From positions 1-58,244 of the forward strand of contig JAZOUT010000112.1 of the NCBI GenBank assembly GCA_045658305.1: DNA of 58,244 bases, written 5' to 3'. Numbering within the stretch: position 1 is the stretch's first letter; each line of letters begins with the position of its first letter. Shown in pieces: positions 35,168 through 44,823 of the stretch. Under the pieces are notes generated by a model, which was not told the DNA's origin, searched no databases, and saw only the letters and a program-made list of their open reading frames with translations. The stretch comes from Aphodosoma sp045658305 (GTDB lineage Bacteria > Bacteroidota > Bacteroidia > Bacteroidales > Paludibacteraceae). The position numbers were made by a program, and so were the translations under genes.

Positions 35168-36615
35168 CAGCCTACGCTTCCTTCCAACGATATTTGCAAC
35201 AATTTCTGTGCTTCCACCGCAAATTCCATAGGCAATTTATTGATTACCTCTTTAGCATAACCACCGATAATCAAGCCCACTGCATCTTCTGTCGAAATAC
35301 CACGTTGCGAACAGTAGAACAATTGGTCTTCAGATATTTTCGATGTAGTAGCCTCATGTTCAATAATAGCAGTCGGATTCTTCACATCTACGTAAGGGAA
35401 TGTATGTGCTCCACATTGGTCACCCAACAACAACGAGTCGCATTGCGAGTAATTCCTTGCACCTGTGGCATTTGCATTCACTTTCACCAATCCACGATAC
35501 GAATTCTGACTCTTACCTGCCGAAATACCTTTACTTACGATGCGCGAACGTGTATTTTTACCCAAATGTATCATCTTCGTACCAGTATCGGCTTGTTGAT
35601 AATTGTTTGTCAACGCCACCGAATAGAACTCGCCCACCGAATTATCACCTTTCAATATACATGAAGGATATTTCCACGTAATAGCCGAGCCCGTCTCCAC
35701 CTGTGTCCACGACACTTTCGAGTTATTGCCCTTGCATATCGCTCTCTTTGTCACAAAGTTATAAATACCGCCCTTACCATCTTTGTCGCCTGGATACCAG
35801 TTTTGCACAGTCGAATATTTCACCTCGGCATTATTCATCACCACAATCTCTACTATCGCAGCATGCAACTGATTCTCATCACGTTGAGGAGCAGTACAAC
35901 CCTCCAAATACGACACATACGCATCATCATCCGCCACTATCAACGTACGCTCAAACTGACCCGTACCCGCTGCATTTATACGAAAATATGTCGACAACTC
36001 CATCGGACAACGCACGCCCTTCGGAATATAAACGAACGAGCCATCCGAGAATACTGCACAGTTCAACGCCGCATAAAAGTTGTCTGTATATGGCACCACC
36101 GAACCCAAATACTCACGCACCAAATCTGGATATTCTTTCACCGCCTCCGAAATCGAGCAGAAAATAATACCTTTCTCTGCCAATTTCTCACGGAACGTAG
36201 TCTTCACCGACACCGAGTCCATCACCGCATCCACCGCAATGCCGCTCAACACCTTCTGTTCCTCCAACGGAATACCCAATTTGTTGAATGTATCAAGAAT
36301 CTCTGGATCAACCTCATCCAACGATTTTGGCGCATTCTTTCTCGGAGCCGCATAATACGATATTGCCTGAAAATCTATCTCAGGTATATTCAACAACGCC
36401 CAATCTGGCATCGGCATCGTAAGCCAATGACGATAAGCCTTCAATCTAAACTCCAATAACCACTCTGGTTCTTCTTTTTTTGCTGAAATCAAGCGGATTA
36501 CATCCTCCGACAATCCTTTTTGAATTGTCTCTGTATGAACATCGGTCGTAAAGCCATATTCATACTCTTTTTGAGCCACTTGACTAATAAATTCGTTTGA
36601 ATTATTCTCTGACAT
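35167..36615 (-). CDS. sufB: Fe-S cluster assembly scaffold SufB
   Basis: 482 residues, normal for SufB, the scaffold subunit of the SufBC2D complex that builds Fe-S clusters in the cytoplasm. Recognisable parts are SVVPYTDNFYAALNCAVFSD, YIPKGVRCPMELSTYFRINA and NYSQCDSLLLGDQCGAHTFP, then IIEHEATTSKISEDQLFYCS near the end. Usually sufC, sufD and sufS follow, but here the next gene is pnuC, coupled by a TGATG overlap, and the upstream neighbour is dnaG. So sufB stands alone in this window. A promoter is visible 44-75 bases upstream. Confidence 0.96.
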   Translation of the reverse strand: MSENNSNEFISQVAQKEYEYGFTTDVHTETIQKGLSEDVIRLISAKKEEPEWLLEFRLKAYRHWLTMPMPDWALLNIPEIDFQAISYYAAPRKNAPKSLDEVDPEILDTFNKLGIPLEEQKVLSGIAVDAVMDSVSVKTTFREKLAEKGIIFCSISEAVKEYPDLVREYLGSVVPYTDNFYAALNCAVFSDGSFVYIPKGVRCPMELSTYFRINAAGTGQFERTLIVADDDAYVSYLEGCTAPQRDENQLHAAIVEIVVMNNAEVKYSTVQNWYPGDKDGKGGIYNFVTKRAICKGNNSKVSWTQVETGSAITWKYPSCILKGDNSVGEFYSVALTNNYQQADTGTKMIHLGKNTRSRIVSKGISAGKSQNSYRGLVKVNANATGARNYSQCDSLLLGDQCGAHTFPYVDVKNPTAIIEHEATTSKISEDQLFYCSQRGISTEDAVGLIIGGYAKEVINKLPMEFAVEAQKLLQISLEGSVG

Positions 36616-36658
36616 ATATCTTGTTATATAAATTTCCTATTAGACAATATTTAGCCTA

Positions 36659-36689
36659 CAAAGATACAAATTTTATTCCACATACACAA
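36659..36689 (-). promoter_or_regulatory. Promoter of sufB-pnuC
   Basis: Minus strand: -33 TTG at 36689-36687, 20-bp spacer, -7 TATCTTTG at 36666-36659. The 11-bp array begins 40 bases upstream. Confidence 0.7.
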
Positions 36690-36729
36690 CCCCCTTTACA
36701 TTATCGTATAAAATAGCAACCTTTAATAT

Positions 36730-36795
36730 ATTATAAATATATGATAAATATACTATAAATATAGGATAAATATACAATAAACATACTATAAAGCA
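36730..36795. repeat. Array of six degenerate 11-bp direct repeats upstream of sufB
   Basis: Units ATTATAAATAT, ATGATAAATAT, ACTATAAATAT, AGGATAAATAT, ACAATAAACAT, ACTATAAAGCA. First unit identical, last unit nearly identical, to the array at 25329-25405. Confidence 0.85.
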
Positions 36796-36831
36796 CACTA
36801 CAAATTAAGCCCGAACTAAAAACTAAACAAC

Positions 36832-36866
36832 AAAAAAGAGGCATATCCCATCTAAGATATGCCTCT
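36832..36866 (-). terminator. Terminator of dnaG
   Basis: Perfect 11-bp stem AGAGGCATATC/GATATGCCTCT (36837-36847 with 36856-36866), 8-base loop, followed on the minus strand by a run of T's, 20 bases after the dnaG stop. Confidence 0.92.
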
Positions 36867-36885
36867 AAAAATATTTCTCCAACAA

Positions 36886-38994
<2,109 letters not shown>

Positions 38995-39018
38995 TTTTAT
39001 TCTCCTTTTTCAAGACCA

Positions 39019-39050
39019 CAAAATTACAAATAAATATTGATAAATCCAAA
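39019..39050 (-). promoter_or_regulatory. Promoter of dnaG
   Basis: Minus strand: -33 TTTG at 39050-39047, 20-bp spacer, -7 TAATTTTG at 39026-39019. Leader under 20 bases. Overlaps the divergent promoter at 39037-39067. Confidence 0.75.
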
Positions 39051-39067
39051 ACTTTTTACTATCTTTG
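39037..39067 (+). promoter_or_regulatory. Promoter of the cyclo-ligase-porQ-cmk series
   Basis: -33 TTG at 39037-39039, 20-bp spacer, -7 TATCTTTG at 39060-39067. Leader about 115 bases, which includes the GC-rich hairpin at 39131-39149. Confidence 0.75.
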
Positions 39068-39124
39068 CATTTTAAAAAATAAATTAATTGACTATTGACA
39101 ATATTCCAAAACCTTGGCATCCCG

Positions 39125-39170
39125 ATATTGTCCCCCTGTCTTAGGGGGACGAGCGAAGCGGAGGGGGTAC
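39125..39170 (+). repeat. GC-rich hairpin element, intergenic copy
   Basis: TCCCCCT/AGGGGGA hairpin (39131-39137 with 39143-39149), then GAGCGAAGCGGAGGGGGT. Related to the insert in dnaG. Lies in the leader of the cyclo-ligase gene, where it could affect translation. Confidence 0.7.
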
Positions 39171-39189
39171 AGACCGTTGACAACAAACT

Positions 39190-39714
39190 ATGAAACAAGA
39201 AATACGCAAAGCCATCCGAGCCGAAAAGAGACGCATAGGCAAAGAAGAATTACTACAAATGTCATTGCCTGCAACAGAACAAATCGAGGCTAACGACCAA
39301 TATCGTAATGCCAATATCGTAATGCTCTACCACCCTCTTTGGGATGAAGTAGATGTGCGCCCACTTTTCGAACGTGCACTTGCCAATGGCAAACGCGTAA
39401 TACTCCCTACCGTAAAAGGCGATGATATAATACCTGTCGAAATAACTACTGAAACAGAATGGGTTGTCGGCGATTTCGATATTCTTGAGCCAGTCGCAGA
39501 ACCATACAATGGAACAATTGATTTAGTCGTAGTGCCAGGTGTAGCCTTCGACAACAACAAAAATCGCTTAGGCAGAGGCAAAGGTTATTACGACCGTTTC
39601 CTCGTGAAACATCCCAACGCCTACAGACTTGGTGTCTGTTTCAAATTCCAAATAGTCGCAGAAGTTCCAACCGAACCTTTCGACTTCCCTATGGACGAAG
39701 TCATCACAATATAA
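39190..39714 (+). CDS. 5-formyltetrahydrofolate cyclo-ligase
   Basis: 174-residue ATP-dependent cytoplasmic enzyme that converts 5-formyl-THF to 5,10-methenyl-THF. The N-terminal MKQEIRKAIRAEKRRIGKEE is the basic helix of the family; VMLYHPLWDEVDVRPLFERA and the signature GRGKGYYDRFL (substrate and ATP binding) follow. Length is typical. porQ follows 27 bases later and cmk after that, so folate recycling is cotranscribed with a secretion component, probably by chance of layout. Confidence 0.94.
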   Translation: MKQEIRKAIRAEKRRIGKEELLQMSLPATEQIEANDQYRNANIVMLYHPLWDEVDVRPLFERALANGKRVILPTVKGDDIIPVEITTETEWVVGDFDILEPVAEPYNGTIDLVVVPGVAFDNNKNRLGRGKGYYDRFLVKHPNAYRLGVCFKFQIVAEVPTEPFDFPMDEVITI

Positions 39715-39741
39715 AAGCATATTTTTCGTTATATAATCATC

Positions 39742-40779
39742 ATGACGAAACGATTATTGTACATATTCACCATCCTATTAGTTGCAACAACAATCAATGC
39801 ACAAGCTGGCTCAGGAATTTTCCAATTCTTGAGTCTACCAACTGGCGCACGCCAAGCAGCATTTGGTGGCACCAATATCACACTATACGATGATGACCTC
39901 AACTTTGCATTTGCCAATCCAGCACTGCTTTCCGAAAAAACCCACAACTACCTCGGTCTCAACTACACCAACCTATTCAACGACGTGAATATTGGTTCTG
40001 CCATATATGGTCGCAACTTCAGCGACAAAGACTTCATGGCATTCGGCATCCATTATGTCGACTATGGCACTTTCATCGAAACCAACGAATTCAACCAAGA
40101 ACTTGGCACTTTTACAGCCAAAGATATGGCGATTACTGCCATGTATTGCCGCTGGTTATCCCCTCGATGGACTATGGGTATCACGATGAAACCAATATTT
40201 TCGTTCTACGAACGCTATTTCTCATCTGGTCTCGGCTTCGACTTAGGCTTCTCATATCATAATGAGCAAGCTCTCTTTTCGGCTGGTCTTGTACTCCGCA
40301 ATGTCGGTTTCCAATTCAATGGTTATAATAGCATCGACCCAAGCAAAAAACAAGAGCTATTGCCTATTGACTTACAAATTGCCGTATCGCAAAAACTACC
40401 TAAAGCCCCATTACGCTTTCATCTCACCCTCCACAACATGCAGACATGGGATTTAAGTTATGGGTTAGGCAATGGAGTTCCTGACAAAATGAATGGAAAA
40501 ACCAAAGCTGCAATTGCTGCCGATATGTTCTTCCGACACACAATATGGGCAGTAGAAATACTTCCACACAAAAACTTCTATATCATAGCGTCATACAACC
40601 ACCGCCGCCAAAAAGAGATGGCAATAAAAGACAAACGCTCAATCGCTGGTTTTGCGCTCGGTGCAGGTTTCAAAGCCTATAAATTCAATGTAGGATTCTC
40701 AATCGTGCCTTATCAAACCGGCAGTCTTGGATATAACATAACATTCTCAACTAACTTAACCGATTTTGGAGTAAAATAA
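39742..40779 (+). CDS. porQ: Type IX secretion system protein PorQ
   Basis: 345-residue outer-membrane protein of the T9SS attachment machinery. Signal peptide (LLYIFTILLVATTINAQ), then FLSLPTGARQAAFGGTNITL and DDDLNFAFANPALLS, the N-terminal pattern of the PorV/PorQ/FadL-like barrel family, and many alternating beta strands. Placement directly before cmk is the arrangement I remember from Porphyromonas gingivalis, which supports PorQ over PorV. In T9SS, PorQ with PorZ holds the sortase PorU at the surface, so it would act on the four or five T9SS substrates encoded in this window. Confidence 0.88.
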   Translation: MTKRLLYIFTILLVATTINAQAGSGIFQFLSLPTGARQAAFGGTNITLYDDDLNFAFANPALLSEKTHNYLGLNYTNLFNDVNIGSAIYGRNFSDKDFMAFGIHYVDYGTFIETNEFNQELGTFTAKDMAITAMYCRWLSPRWTMGITMKPIFSFYERYFSSGLGFDLGFSYHNEQALFSAGLVLRNVGFQFNGYNSIDPSKKQELLPIDLQIAVSQKLPKAPLRFHLTLHNMQTWDLSYGLGNGVPDKMNGKTKAAIAADMFFRHTIWAVEILPHKNFYIIASYNHRRQKEMAIKDKRSIAGFALGAGFKAYKFNVGFSIVPYQTGSLGYNITFSTNLTDFGVK

Positions 40780-40797
40780 AAACACCCACTAAAACAA

Positions 40798-40860
40798 AGA
40801 CAGAATAACATAAAAACATAATTTAATAAAAATATTTTTTATTTATGTTATTTCTGTTCT
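40798..40860. repeat. Imperfect inverted repeat (AGACAGAATAACATAA type), copy 1
   Basis: Left arm AGACAGAATAACATAA (40798-40813), right arm TTATGTTATTTCTGTTCT (40843-40860), AT-rich loop, between porQ and cmk. A second copy lies at 42859-42917. Confidence 0.65.
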
Positions 40861-40876
40861 TATGTCTTCTTACATT

Positions 40877-41557
40877 ATGAAAAAAATAGTAGTAGCAATC
40901 GACGGCTTTTCTTCTTGTGGTAAAAGCACCATGGCAAAAGCACTTGCAAAATATGCAGGCTATACATACGTTGACACTGGCGCAATGTATCGCGCAGTAG
41001 CTCTTTACGCAATCGACCACAACCTCATAGATGCCGAAAATATCGATGAAATCGGCTTAAATAAAGCATTAAGCGACATAAAAATATCTTTTATCACAGT
41101 TGGCGGCGTGCAACATACTGTGCTGAATGGCGTAGATGTAGAGTCGCGCATCCGCACACTCGAAGTTGCCAACGGCGCAAGCCGAGTATCTGCTATCGGT
41201 TTTGTGCGCCGTGCATTAGTAGCCCTCCAACAAGAGATGGGCAAAGAGGGAGGTGTAGTAATGGATGGTCGCGACATTGCCACTGTGGTATTCCCTAATG
41301 CCGAGCTCAAAGTATTCGTAACAGCAACAGCCGAAGTACGCGCACAACGCCGCTACGACGAACTCAAAGCCAAAGGCGAAGAACAACCATACGCCGATGT
41401 ATTGGCAAATGTACAAGAACGCGACTATCGTGATACTCACCGTGCCGAATCACCACTCCGCCAAGCCGATGATGCTCGCCTCCTCGACAACTCAAATATG
41501 ACCCGCGAAGAACAATTCGAAATCCTCAAATCTTGGTTCGAATACACAATCGCATAA
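40877..41557 (+). CDS. cmk: Cytidylate kinase
   Basis: 226-residue kinase that phosphorylates CMP and dCMP with ATP. P-loop GFSSCGKSTM near the start, CMP-binding region YVDTGAMYRAVALYA, MDGRDIATVVFPNAELK, and a lid with RDYRDTHRAESPLRQADDA. I take the ATG at 40877 (MKKIVVAIDG) because the P-loop family starts this close to the glycine-rich loop. An in-frame ATG at 40862 would add MSSYI and abut the inverted repeat. Downstream is a 660-base gene-free region. Confidence 0.95.
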   Translation: MKKIVVAIDGFSSCGKSTMAKALAKYAGYTYVDTGAMYRAVALYAIDHNLIDAENIDEIGLNKALSDIKISFITVGGVQHTVLNGVDVESRIRTLEVANGASRVSAIGFVRRALVALQQEMGKEGGVVMDGRDIATVVFPNAELKVFVTATAEVRAQRRYDELKAKGEEQPYADVLANVQERDYRDTHRAESPLRQADDARLLDNSNMTREEQFEILKSWFEYTIA

Positions 41558-41800
41558 AAACTACTACATAAAAATATCACCATAAAATGTCTATATTTTT
41601 AGGAATATATCTATTTATTTAGTAAAATAACCAAAAAACTGTCTACTTATTTTAGGAAAAGACACTTCTTCGGAGTCTATTATTCATTGAAAAAATAGAG
41701 CTATTTGCGAACTTGCAAAGTTGCGAAATTCACAAAATTCACTAATATCCAGACACTTTAATGAACTTTGCAAGTTCAATATTTTTCAAAAAACAAGAAT

Positions 41801-41908
41801 GAACACACAACGAGAGTGTGTATAAGTTTTGACGGTTTTCTTCGGTGCAGTTTGCTTGCACCTTGCTTGAGAATCGGGTCTAAAAACACACATTCTAAAT
41901 GTGTATTG
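41801..41908. repeat. About 110-bp interspersed element, copy 2 (inverted)
   Basis: Ends GAACACACAACGAGAGTGTG and ACACACATTCTAAATGTGTA. The middle holds GACGGTTTTCTT, GCAGTTTGCTT and GCTTGAG, the reverse complement of matching parts of the copy at 8310-8414 (roughly 38 of 48 middle bases agree by eye). Confidence 0.8.
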
Positions 41909-42073
41909 ATGATTAAATTCGAAAGTTTAAAAATTTGAAAATTCAAATTCTGAATAATTCTCATGTAATACAATCCTCCATTACGCTATTTCCATTCTAC
42001 TAATCAACCTCTTATAAAATTATACTACCAAAATTATTCTGTTAACATAATTTTATTTACATAATTAATGTGA

Positions 42074-42145
42074 GTTCGATATAATTTTTATCCCACACGG
42101 GACTCACGGATTACACGGATGCCATGCAATATTTTTATATCGAAC
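42074..42145. repeat. Inverted repeat GTTCGATATAA with CACGG-rich loop
   Basis: 11-bp perfect arms with a 50-base loop containing ACTCACGGATTACACGGATG. The loop wording recurs weakly near 57900 (ACTCACGGAATTACGC). Confidence 0.6.
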
Positions 42146-42158
42146 TGACGTTAAAATA

Positions 42159-42188
42159 AAAAAAGACGCAAAAATTTGCGTCTTTTTT
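42159..42188. terminator. Terminator between cmk and yidD
   Basis: Perfect 14-bp stem AAAAAAGACGCAAA/TTTGCGTCTTTTTT with a 2-base loop as written (a 4-base loop if the last pair opens). Symmetric A and T tails, most likely ends the yidD operon. Confidence 0.9.
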
Positions 42189-42217
42189 ATTTTATATATT
42201 TAAAGCCTATAAACTAT

Positions 42218-42439
42218 TTATGGCACAGGGTCATAGCCACTACCGCCCCAGGGATGACAACGAGAGATACGTTTGATGGCAAGCCATAAGCCTTTGAGTG
42301 GACCGTGCTTTTTGATTGCCTCGATTGCATATTGCGAACAAGTGGGCGTAAACCTACATGTTGGCGGAAACAGAGGCGATATGCAGGCTCGATAGAAATA
42401 TATCGGTATCAACAATATATACTCTAATAAACGTCTCAT
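42218..42439 (-). CDS. yidD: Membrane protein insertion efficiency factor YidD
   Basis: 73 residues, normal for the family. Small amphipathic, membrane-associated protein that aids YidC-dependent insertion. Signature: an N-terminal helix (YILLIPIYFYRACISPLFPP), CRFTPTCSQYAIEAIKKHG and CHPWGGSGYDPVP. Its ATG overlaps the rnpA stop by 4 bases, the common rnpA-yidD order. Confidence 0.96.
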   Translation of the reverse strand: MRRLLEYILLIPIYFYRACISPLFPPTCRFTPTCSQYAIEAIKKHGPLKGLWLAIKRISRCHPWGGSGYDPVP

Positions 42440-42849
42440 ATATTATCCATTGACTGTTGACTATTGACCAACTGATTAATAATTTTCGCCATTCGGTTTT
42501 TCAAGTAATCGAATTGGGGTATTTGGTTATGCACAGCGGTGAAGGCTACGTCCATAACTAAACCTTTTGCTGCTAACGCTTCGTTGAGCTCGTGCTGTTG
42601 TAGGCGGTAGGATTCGCGAATTAGACGTTTGAAGCGGTTGCGGTCAACGGCATGTTTGAATTGCTTTTTAGGCACAGATGTTAATACTCGTACTGCAGGA
42701 CGATTGTCAGCATCTTCACGTGGCATTACACGATAAACCACACGTAAAGGGAATACCAAGAAAGCATTGCCCTCTCGGAATAGTTGCGATATTGTGGTTT
42801 CACCACAAAGATGCTGTGATTTATTGAATGTCAGTTTTGAATTTTCCAT
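42436..42849 (-). CDS. rnpA: Ribonuclease P protein component RnpA
   Basis: 137-residue basic protein that binds RNase P RNA and helps mature tRNA 5' ends. The conserved RNR motif is HAVDRNRFKRLIRESYRL, preceded by RVLTSVPKKQFK. The last residues (NSQQSMDNI) come from 7-bp repeat DNA (42449-42469) and are probably dispensable. It overlaps yidD by 4 bases and follows hemD after 92 bases that contain an inverted repeat. Confidence 0.95.
   Translation of the reverse strand: MENSKLTFNKSQHLCGETTISQLFREGNAFLVFPLRVVYRVMPREDADNRPAVRVLTSVPKKQFKHAVDRNRFKRLIRESYRLQQHELNEALAAKGLVMDVAFTAVHNQIPQFDYLKNRMAKIINQLVNSQQSMDNI
42449..42469 (-). repeat. 7-bp repeat array (ATTGACT type), 3 units, 3' end of rnpA
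   Basis: Units ATTGACT, GTTGACT, ATTGACC in register. Encodes the NSQQS tail. Confidence 0.6.
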
Positions 42850-42858
42850 AAATAAAAA

Positions 42859-42917
42859 AGACAGAAGAACATAAGAACAAAAATATATGTTAGTTGTGTT
42901 ATTATGTTATTCTGCCT
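42859..42917. repeat. Imperfect inverted repeat (AGACAGAAGAACATAA type), copy 2
   Basis: Left arm AGACAGAAGAACATAA (42859-42874), right arm TTATGTTATTCTGCCT (42902-42917), 14 of 16 positions pair. In the hemD-rnpA gap. Confidence 0.65.
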
Positions 42918-42941
42918 TTCTTTTATCTTAGAAACAAATTT

Positions 42942-43694
42942 TTATCGACGTTTGTGATTTTCTTTAATGAAGTCATCGACCGCCACAGTCATAGATGTGT
43001 ATTTAGGTGATGGAACTTCGATATCGACACGAAGGTTAGCCTCTTTGGCTGCTTGTGCTGTAGTTGCGCCAAGACAACCTATTACGATTTCACCTTGATC
43101 GAATTCTGGGAAATTCTTTTTCAAAGCAGCAATACCTTGAGGGGAGAAGAACAACAACATGTCGTAGTTAAACTCTTCTTCGGGAGTGAAATCATTGCTC
43201 ACTGTACGATACATAAGACCAATACTATGATTAACCTTATGTTGTTCGAGCATTGCAATCATCTCTTCATTATTATTATCTGGCAATACTACCAAAAATT
43301 TTTCTTCAGCATGCTTGTCAATAAGCGCAAACATATCAGCTAAACGACCCGATTCTGGATAGAACACTTTACGTTTACGATAGTTGATGTACTTTTGCAA
43401 ATAGTTTGCCACAGATGGCGAAATACAGAAATAACGCCAATCGTCATTAATCTTTACACGTGTCTCTTCAGCCAAACGGAAAAAGTGTTTTATACCCACG
43501 ATAGAGGTAAAAATTATTGCAGAATGATCAGCAATATTCACTTTTTGAGCACGAAATTCCCTCGAACAGATAGGGTCAACCTTAATAAATGGACGAAAAT
43601 TTACTTTTACGTTGTATTTTTCCTCCAAATCCATGTATGGAGATTTGCCAGTTTCTGGTTTCGGTTGCGAAACGAGTATCTTCTTGACCTTCAA
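42942..43694 (-). CDS. hemD: Uroporphyrinogen-III synthase (HemD family)
   Basis: 250 residues. Predicted to cyclise hydroxymethylbilane to uroporphyrinogen III in tetrapyrrole synthesis. The family is poorly conserved, but two alternating alpha/beta halves and the stretches SAIIFTSIVGIKHFF, LLFFSPQGIAALKKNFP and VIGCLGATTAQAAKE fit. Position before rnpA and after the DUF4271-like gene is common in Bacteroidales from memory. A promoter-like TATCTTTG lies at 43786-43779. Confidence 0.85.
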   Translation of the reverse strand: MKVKKILVSQPKPETGKSPYMDLEEKYNVKVNFRPFIKVDPICSREFRAQKVNIADHSAIIFTSIVGIKHFFRLAEETRVKINDDWRYFCISPSVANYLQKYINYRKRKVFYPESGRLADMFALIDKHAEEKFLVVLPDNNNEEMIAMLEQHKVNHSIGLMYRTVSNDFTPEEEFNYDMLLFFSPQGIAALKKNFPEFDQGEIVIGCLGATTAQAAKEANLRVDIEVPSPKYTSMTVAVDDFIKENHKRR

Positions 43695-43723
43695 TTTGAT
43701 AAGTTTTTGAAATTAAACAATAA

Positions 43724-44404
43724 TCACCACATTTGAGCTATTTTCACAGCCACAAAAAGGGGCAAAATTTCCGAGGTGCAAAGATACAAAAAAATATATA
43801 ATAATGAGCTAATTCCTGTATAAAAAATTTGTAATAGTTTTATAAATAGTGTTATAAGCACGATAAAACCTATGCATAACAACAAAATTGACCACACTAA
43901 ATTTGGTATTCCGGGCATATATATAATACCAAATGATATTGGCAATAATGTCAAACCCAATAGAGCAATTATCACAAAATAGTCGATAGAAAATGACATA
44001 GCTTGCTCTCTCACGCCAAATACATAACCGATAAATCGCATTAAAAGCCACTTCAAACCTAAATAAATCGCAATGGCAAAGTATAAAATTATAAATTGAG
44101 AATTGAGAATTGAGAATTGAGTATAAAATAATGATACTATAGCAAGTCCAAAGCCCGATACAACAACAAACCACAAAAATATGTTTGCCCATGCCGAAGT
44201 AGATTCTGTATCATAATTCATCACACGTCCCTGTTTATTTATCAAATTGTGGACATAAAGAGCATATTGCTTACGATGAGCCGATACCGACAGTGCAAGC
44301 GCAATCAATACAATCAACACCAAACATCCAAACCATGATGATGACGCCAAAGAATCAATCCTTTGGATAGGGAGTAAGGAGTAAAGAGTAAAGAGTAAGA
44401 ACAT
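43724..44404 (-). CDS. Multi-pass membrane protein, probably DUF4271
   Basis: 226 residues with about six hydrophobic segments and no catalytic motif. By content and position next to hemD it matches Bacteroidota proteins annotated DUF4271 (from memory). Two parts are repeat-derived: the first residues (FLLFTLYSLLP) are written by four GGAGTAA/AGAGTAA units, and FYTQFSILNSQF near residue 100 by AATTGAG units. The real original start may therefore lie further in. It also contains a promoter-like sequence for hemD near its end. Confidence 0.75.
   Translation of the reverse strand: MFLLFTLYSLLPIQRIDSLASSSWFGCLVLIVLIALALSVSAHRKQYALYVHNLINKQGRVMNYDTESTSAWANIFLWFVVVSGFGLAIVSLFYTQFSILNSQFIILYFAIAIYLGLKWLLMRFIGYVFGVREQAMSFSIDYFVIIALLGLTLLPISFGIIYMPGIPNLVWSILLLCIGFIVLITLFIKLLQIFYTGISSLLYIFLYLCTSEILPLFVAVKIAQMW
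43779..43786 (-). promoter_or_regulatory. Possible -7 element (TATCTTTG) for hemD-rnpA-yidD
   Basis: Minus-strand TATCTTTG inside the end of the DUF4271-like gene, about 85 bases before hemD. No clear -33 TTTG at the right distance, so tentative. Confidence 0.45.
44087..44121 (-). repeat. 7-bp repeat array (AATTGAG), 5 units, inside the DUF4271-like gene
   Basis: One AATTATA unit then four perfect AATTGAG units. Encodes TQFSILNSQF. Confidence 0.9.
44371..44398 (-). repeat. 7-bp repeat array (GGAGTAA/AGAGTAA), 4 units, at the 5' end of the DUF4271-like gene
   Basis: GGAGTAA twice then AGAGTAA twice, in exact register. Encodes the first residues after the annotated start. Confidence 0.9.
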
Positions 44405-44411
44405 ATTTTAG

Positions 44412-44446
44412 AATTGAGAATTATTAATTATGAATTGTGCATTAAA
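44412..44446. repeat. 7-bp repeat array (AATTGAG/AATTATG), 5 units
   Basis: Units AATTGAG, AATTATT, AATTATG, AATTGTG, CATTAAA in the gap between the two membrane protein genes. Confidence 0.8.
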
Positions 44447-44449
44447 TAA

Positions 44450-44806
44450 CTATCCACGGAACATGAAATATACTGCTCCAAGGAGGCAGAGTCCTGCCCA
44501 TACGAAGTCCCATTTGAATGGTTGTCCCATATAGACCATTGCAAAAGGGATAAAGACACTAAGTGTAACTACCTCTTGAATGATTTTGAGTTGTGGCAAT
44601 GAATAGACTGTGATGCCGATACGATTGGCTGGCACCATAATCAAATATTCGCACAATGCGATACCCCAACTCACAAAAGCGGCAATATACCAAGCTTTAG
44701 AACTCATATTTTTCAAATGACCATACCACGCAAAGGTCATAAAACAGTTGCTCAACACGAGCATTAACACCGTAATCACGTACGGAGAGAAGATTTTTGC
44801 TATCAT
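44450..44806 (-). CDS. DMT-superfamily small membrane protein (DUF486)
   Basis: 118 residues with four hydrophobic segments. The pattern FMTFAWYGHLKN, SWGIALCEYLIMVPANRIG and KIIQEVVTLSVFIPFAMVYM is that of the DUF486/DMT family of small putative transporters. Substrate unknown. It starts 17 bases after the cinA stop and is probably part of the same transcript. Confidence 0.88.
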   Translation of the reverse strand: MIAKIFSPYVITVLMLVLSNCFMTFAWYGHLKNMSSKAWYIAAFVSWGIALCEYLIMVPANRIGITVYSLPQLKIIQEVVTLSVFIPFAMVYMGQPFKWDFVWAGLCLLGAVYFMFRG

Positions 44807-44823
44807 AATAAAAAGTCAAATAA

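Larger units (their letters stand above)
41558..42217. other. Gene-free composite of repeats between cmk and yidD
   Basis: 660 bases with no credible gene. Contents in order: a 12-bp inverted repeat GAACTTGCAAAG/CTTTGCAAGTTC (41709-41720 with 41766-41777), an inverted copy of the 110-bp element (41801-41908), an 11-bp inverted repeat GTTCGATATAA/TTATATCGAAC (42074-42084 with 42135-42145) around a CACGG-rich loop, and the yidD terminator. Confidence 0.8.

Noticed and set aside
41709..41777. Terminator for cmk at the GAACTTGCAAAG inverted repeat
   Set aside because: The loop is 45 bases and there is no T tract; the hairpin at 42159-42188 is far stronger.
41776..41973. 65-residue ORF on the minus strand in the gene-free region
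   Set aside because: It is translated from the interspersed repeat element and has no conserved look.
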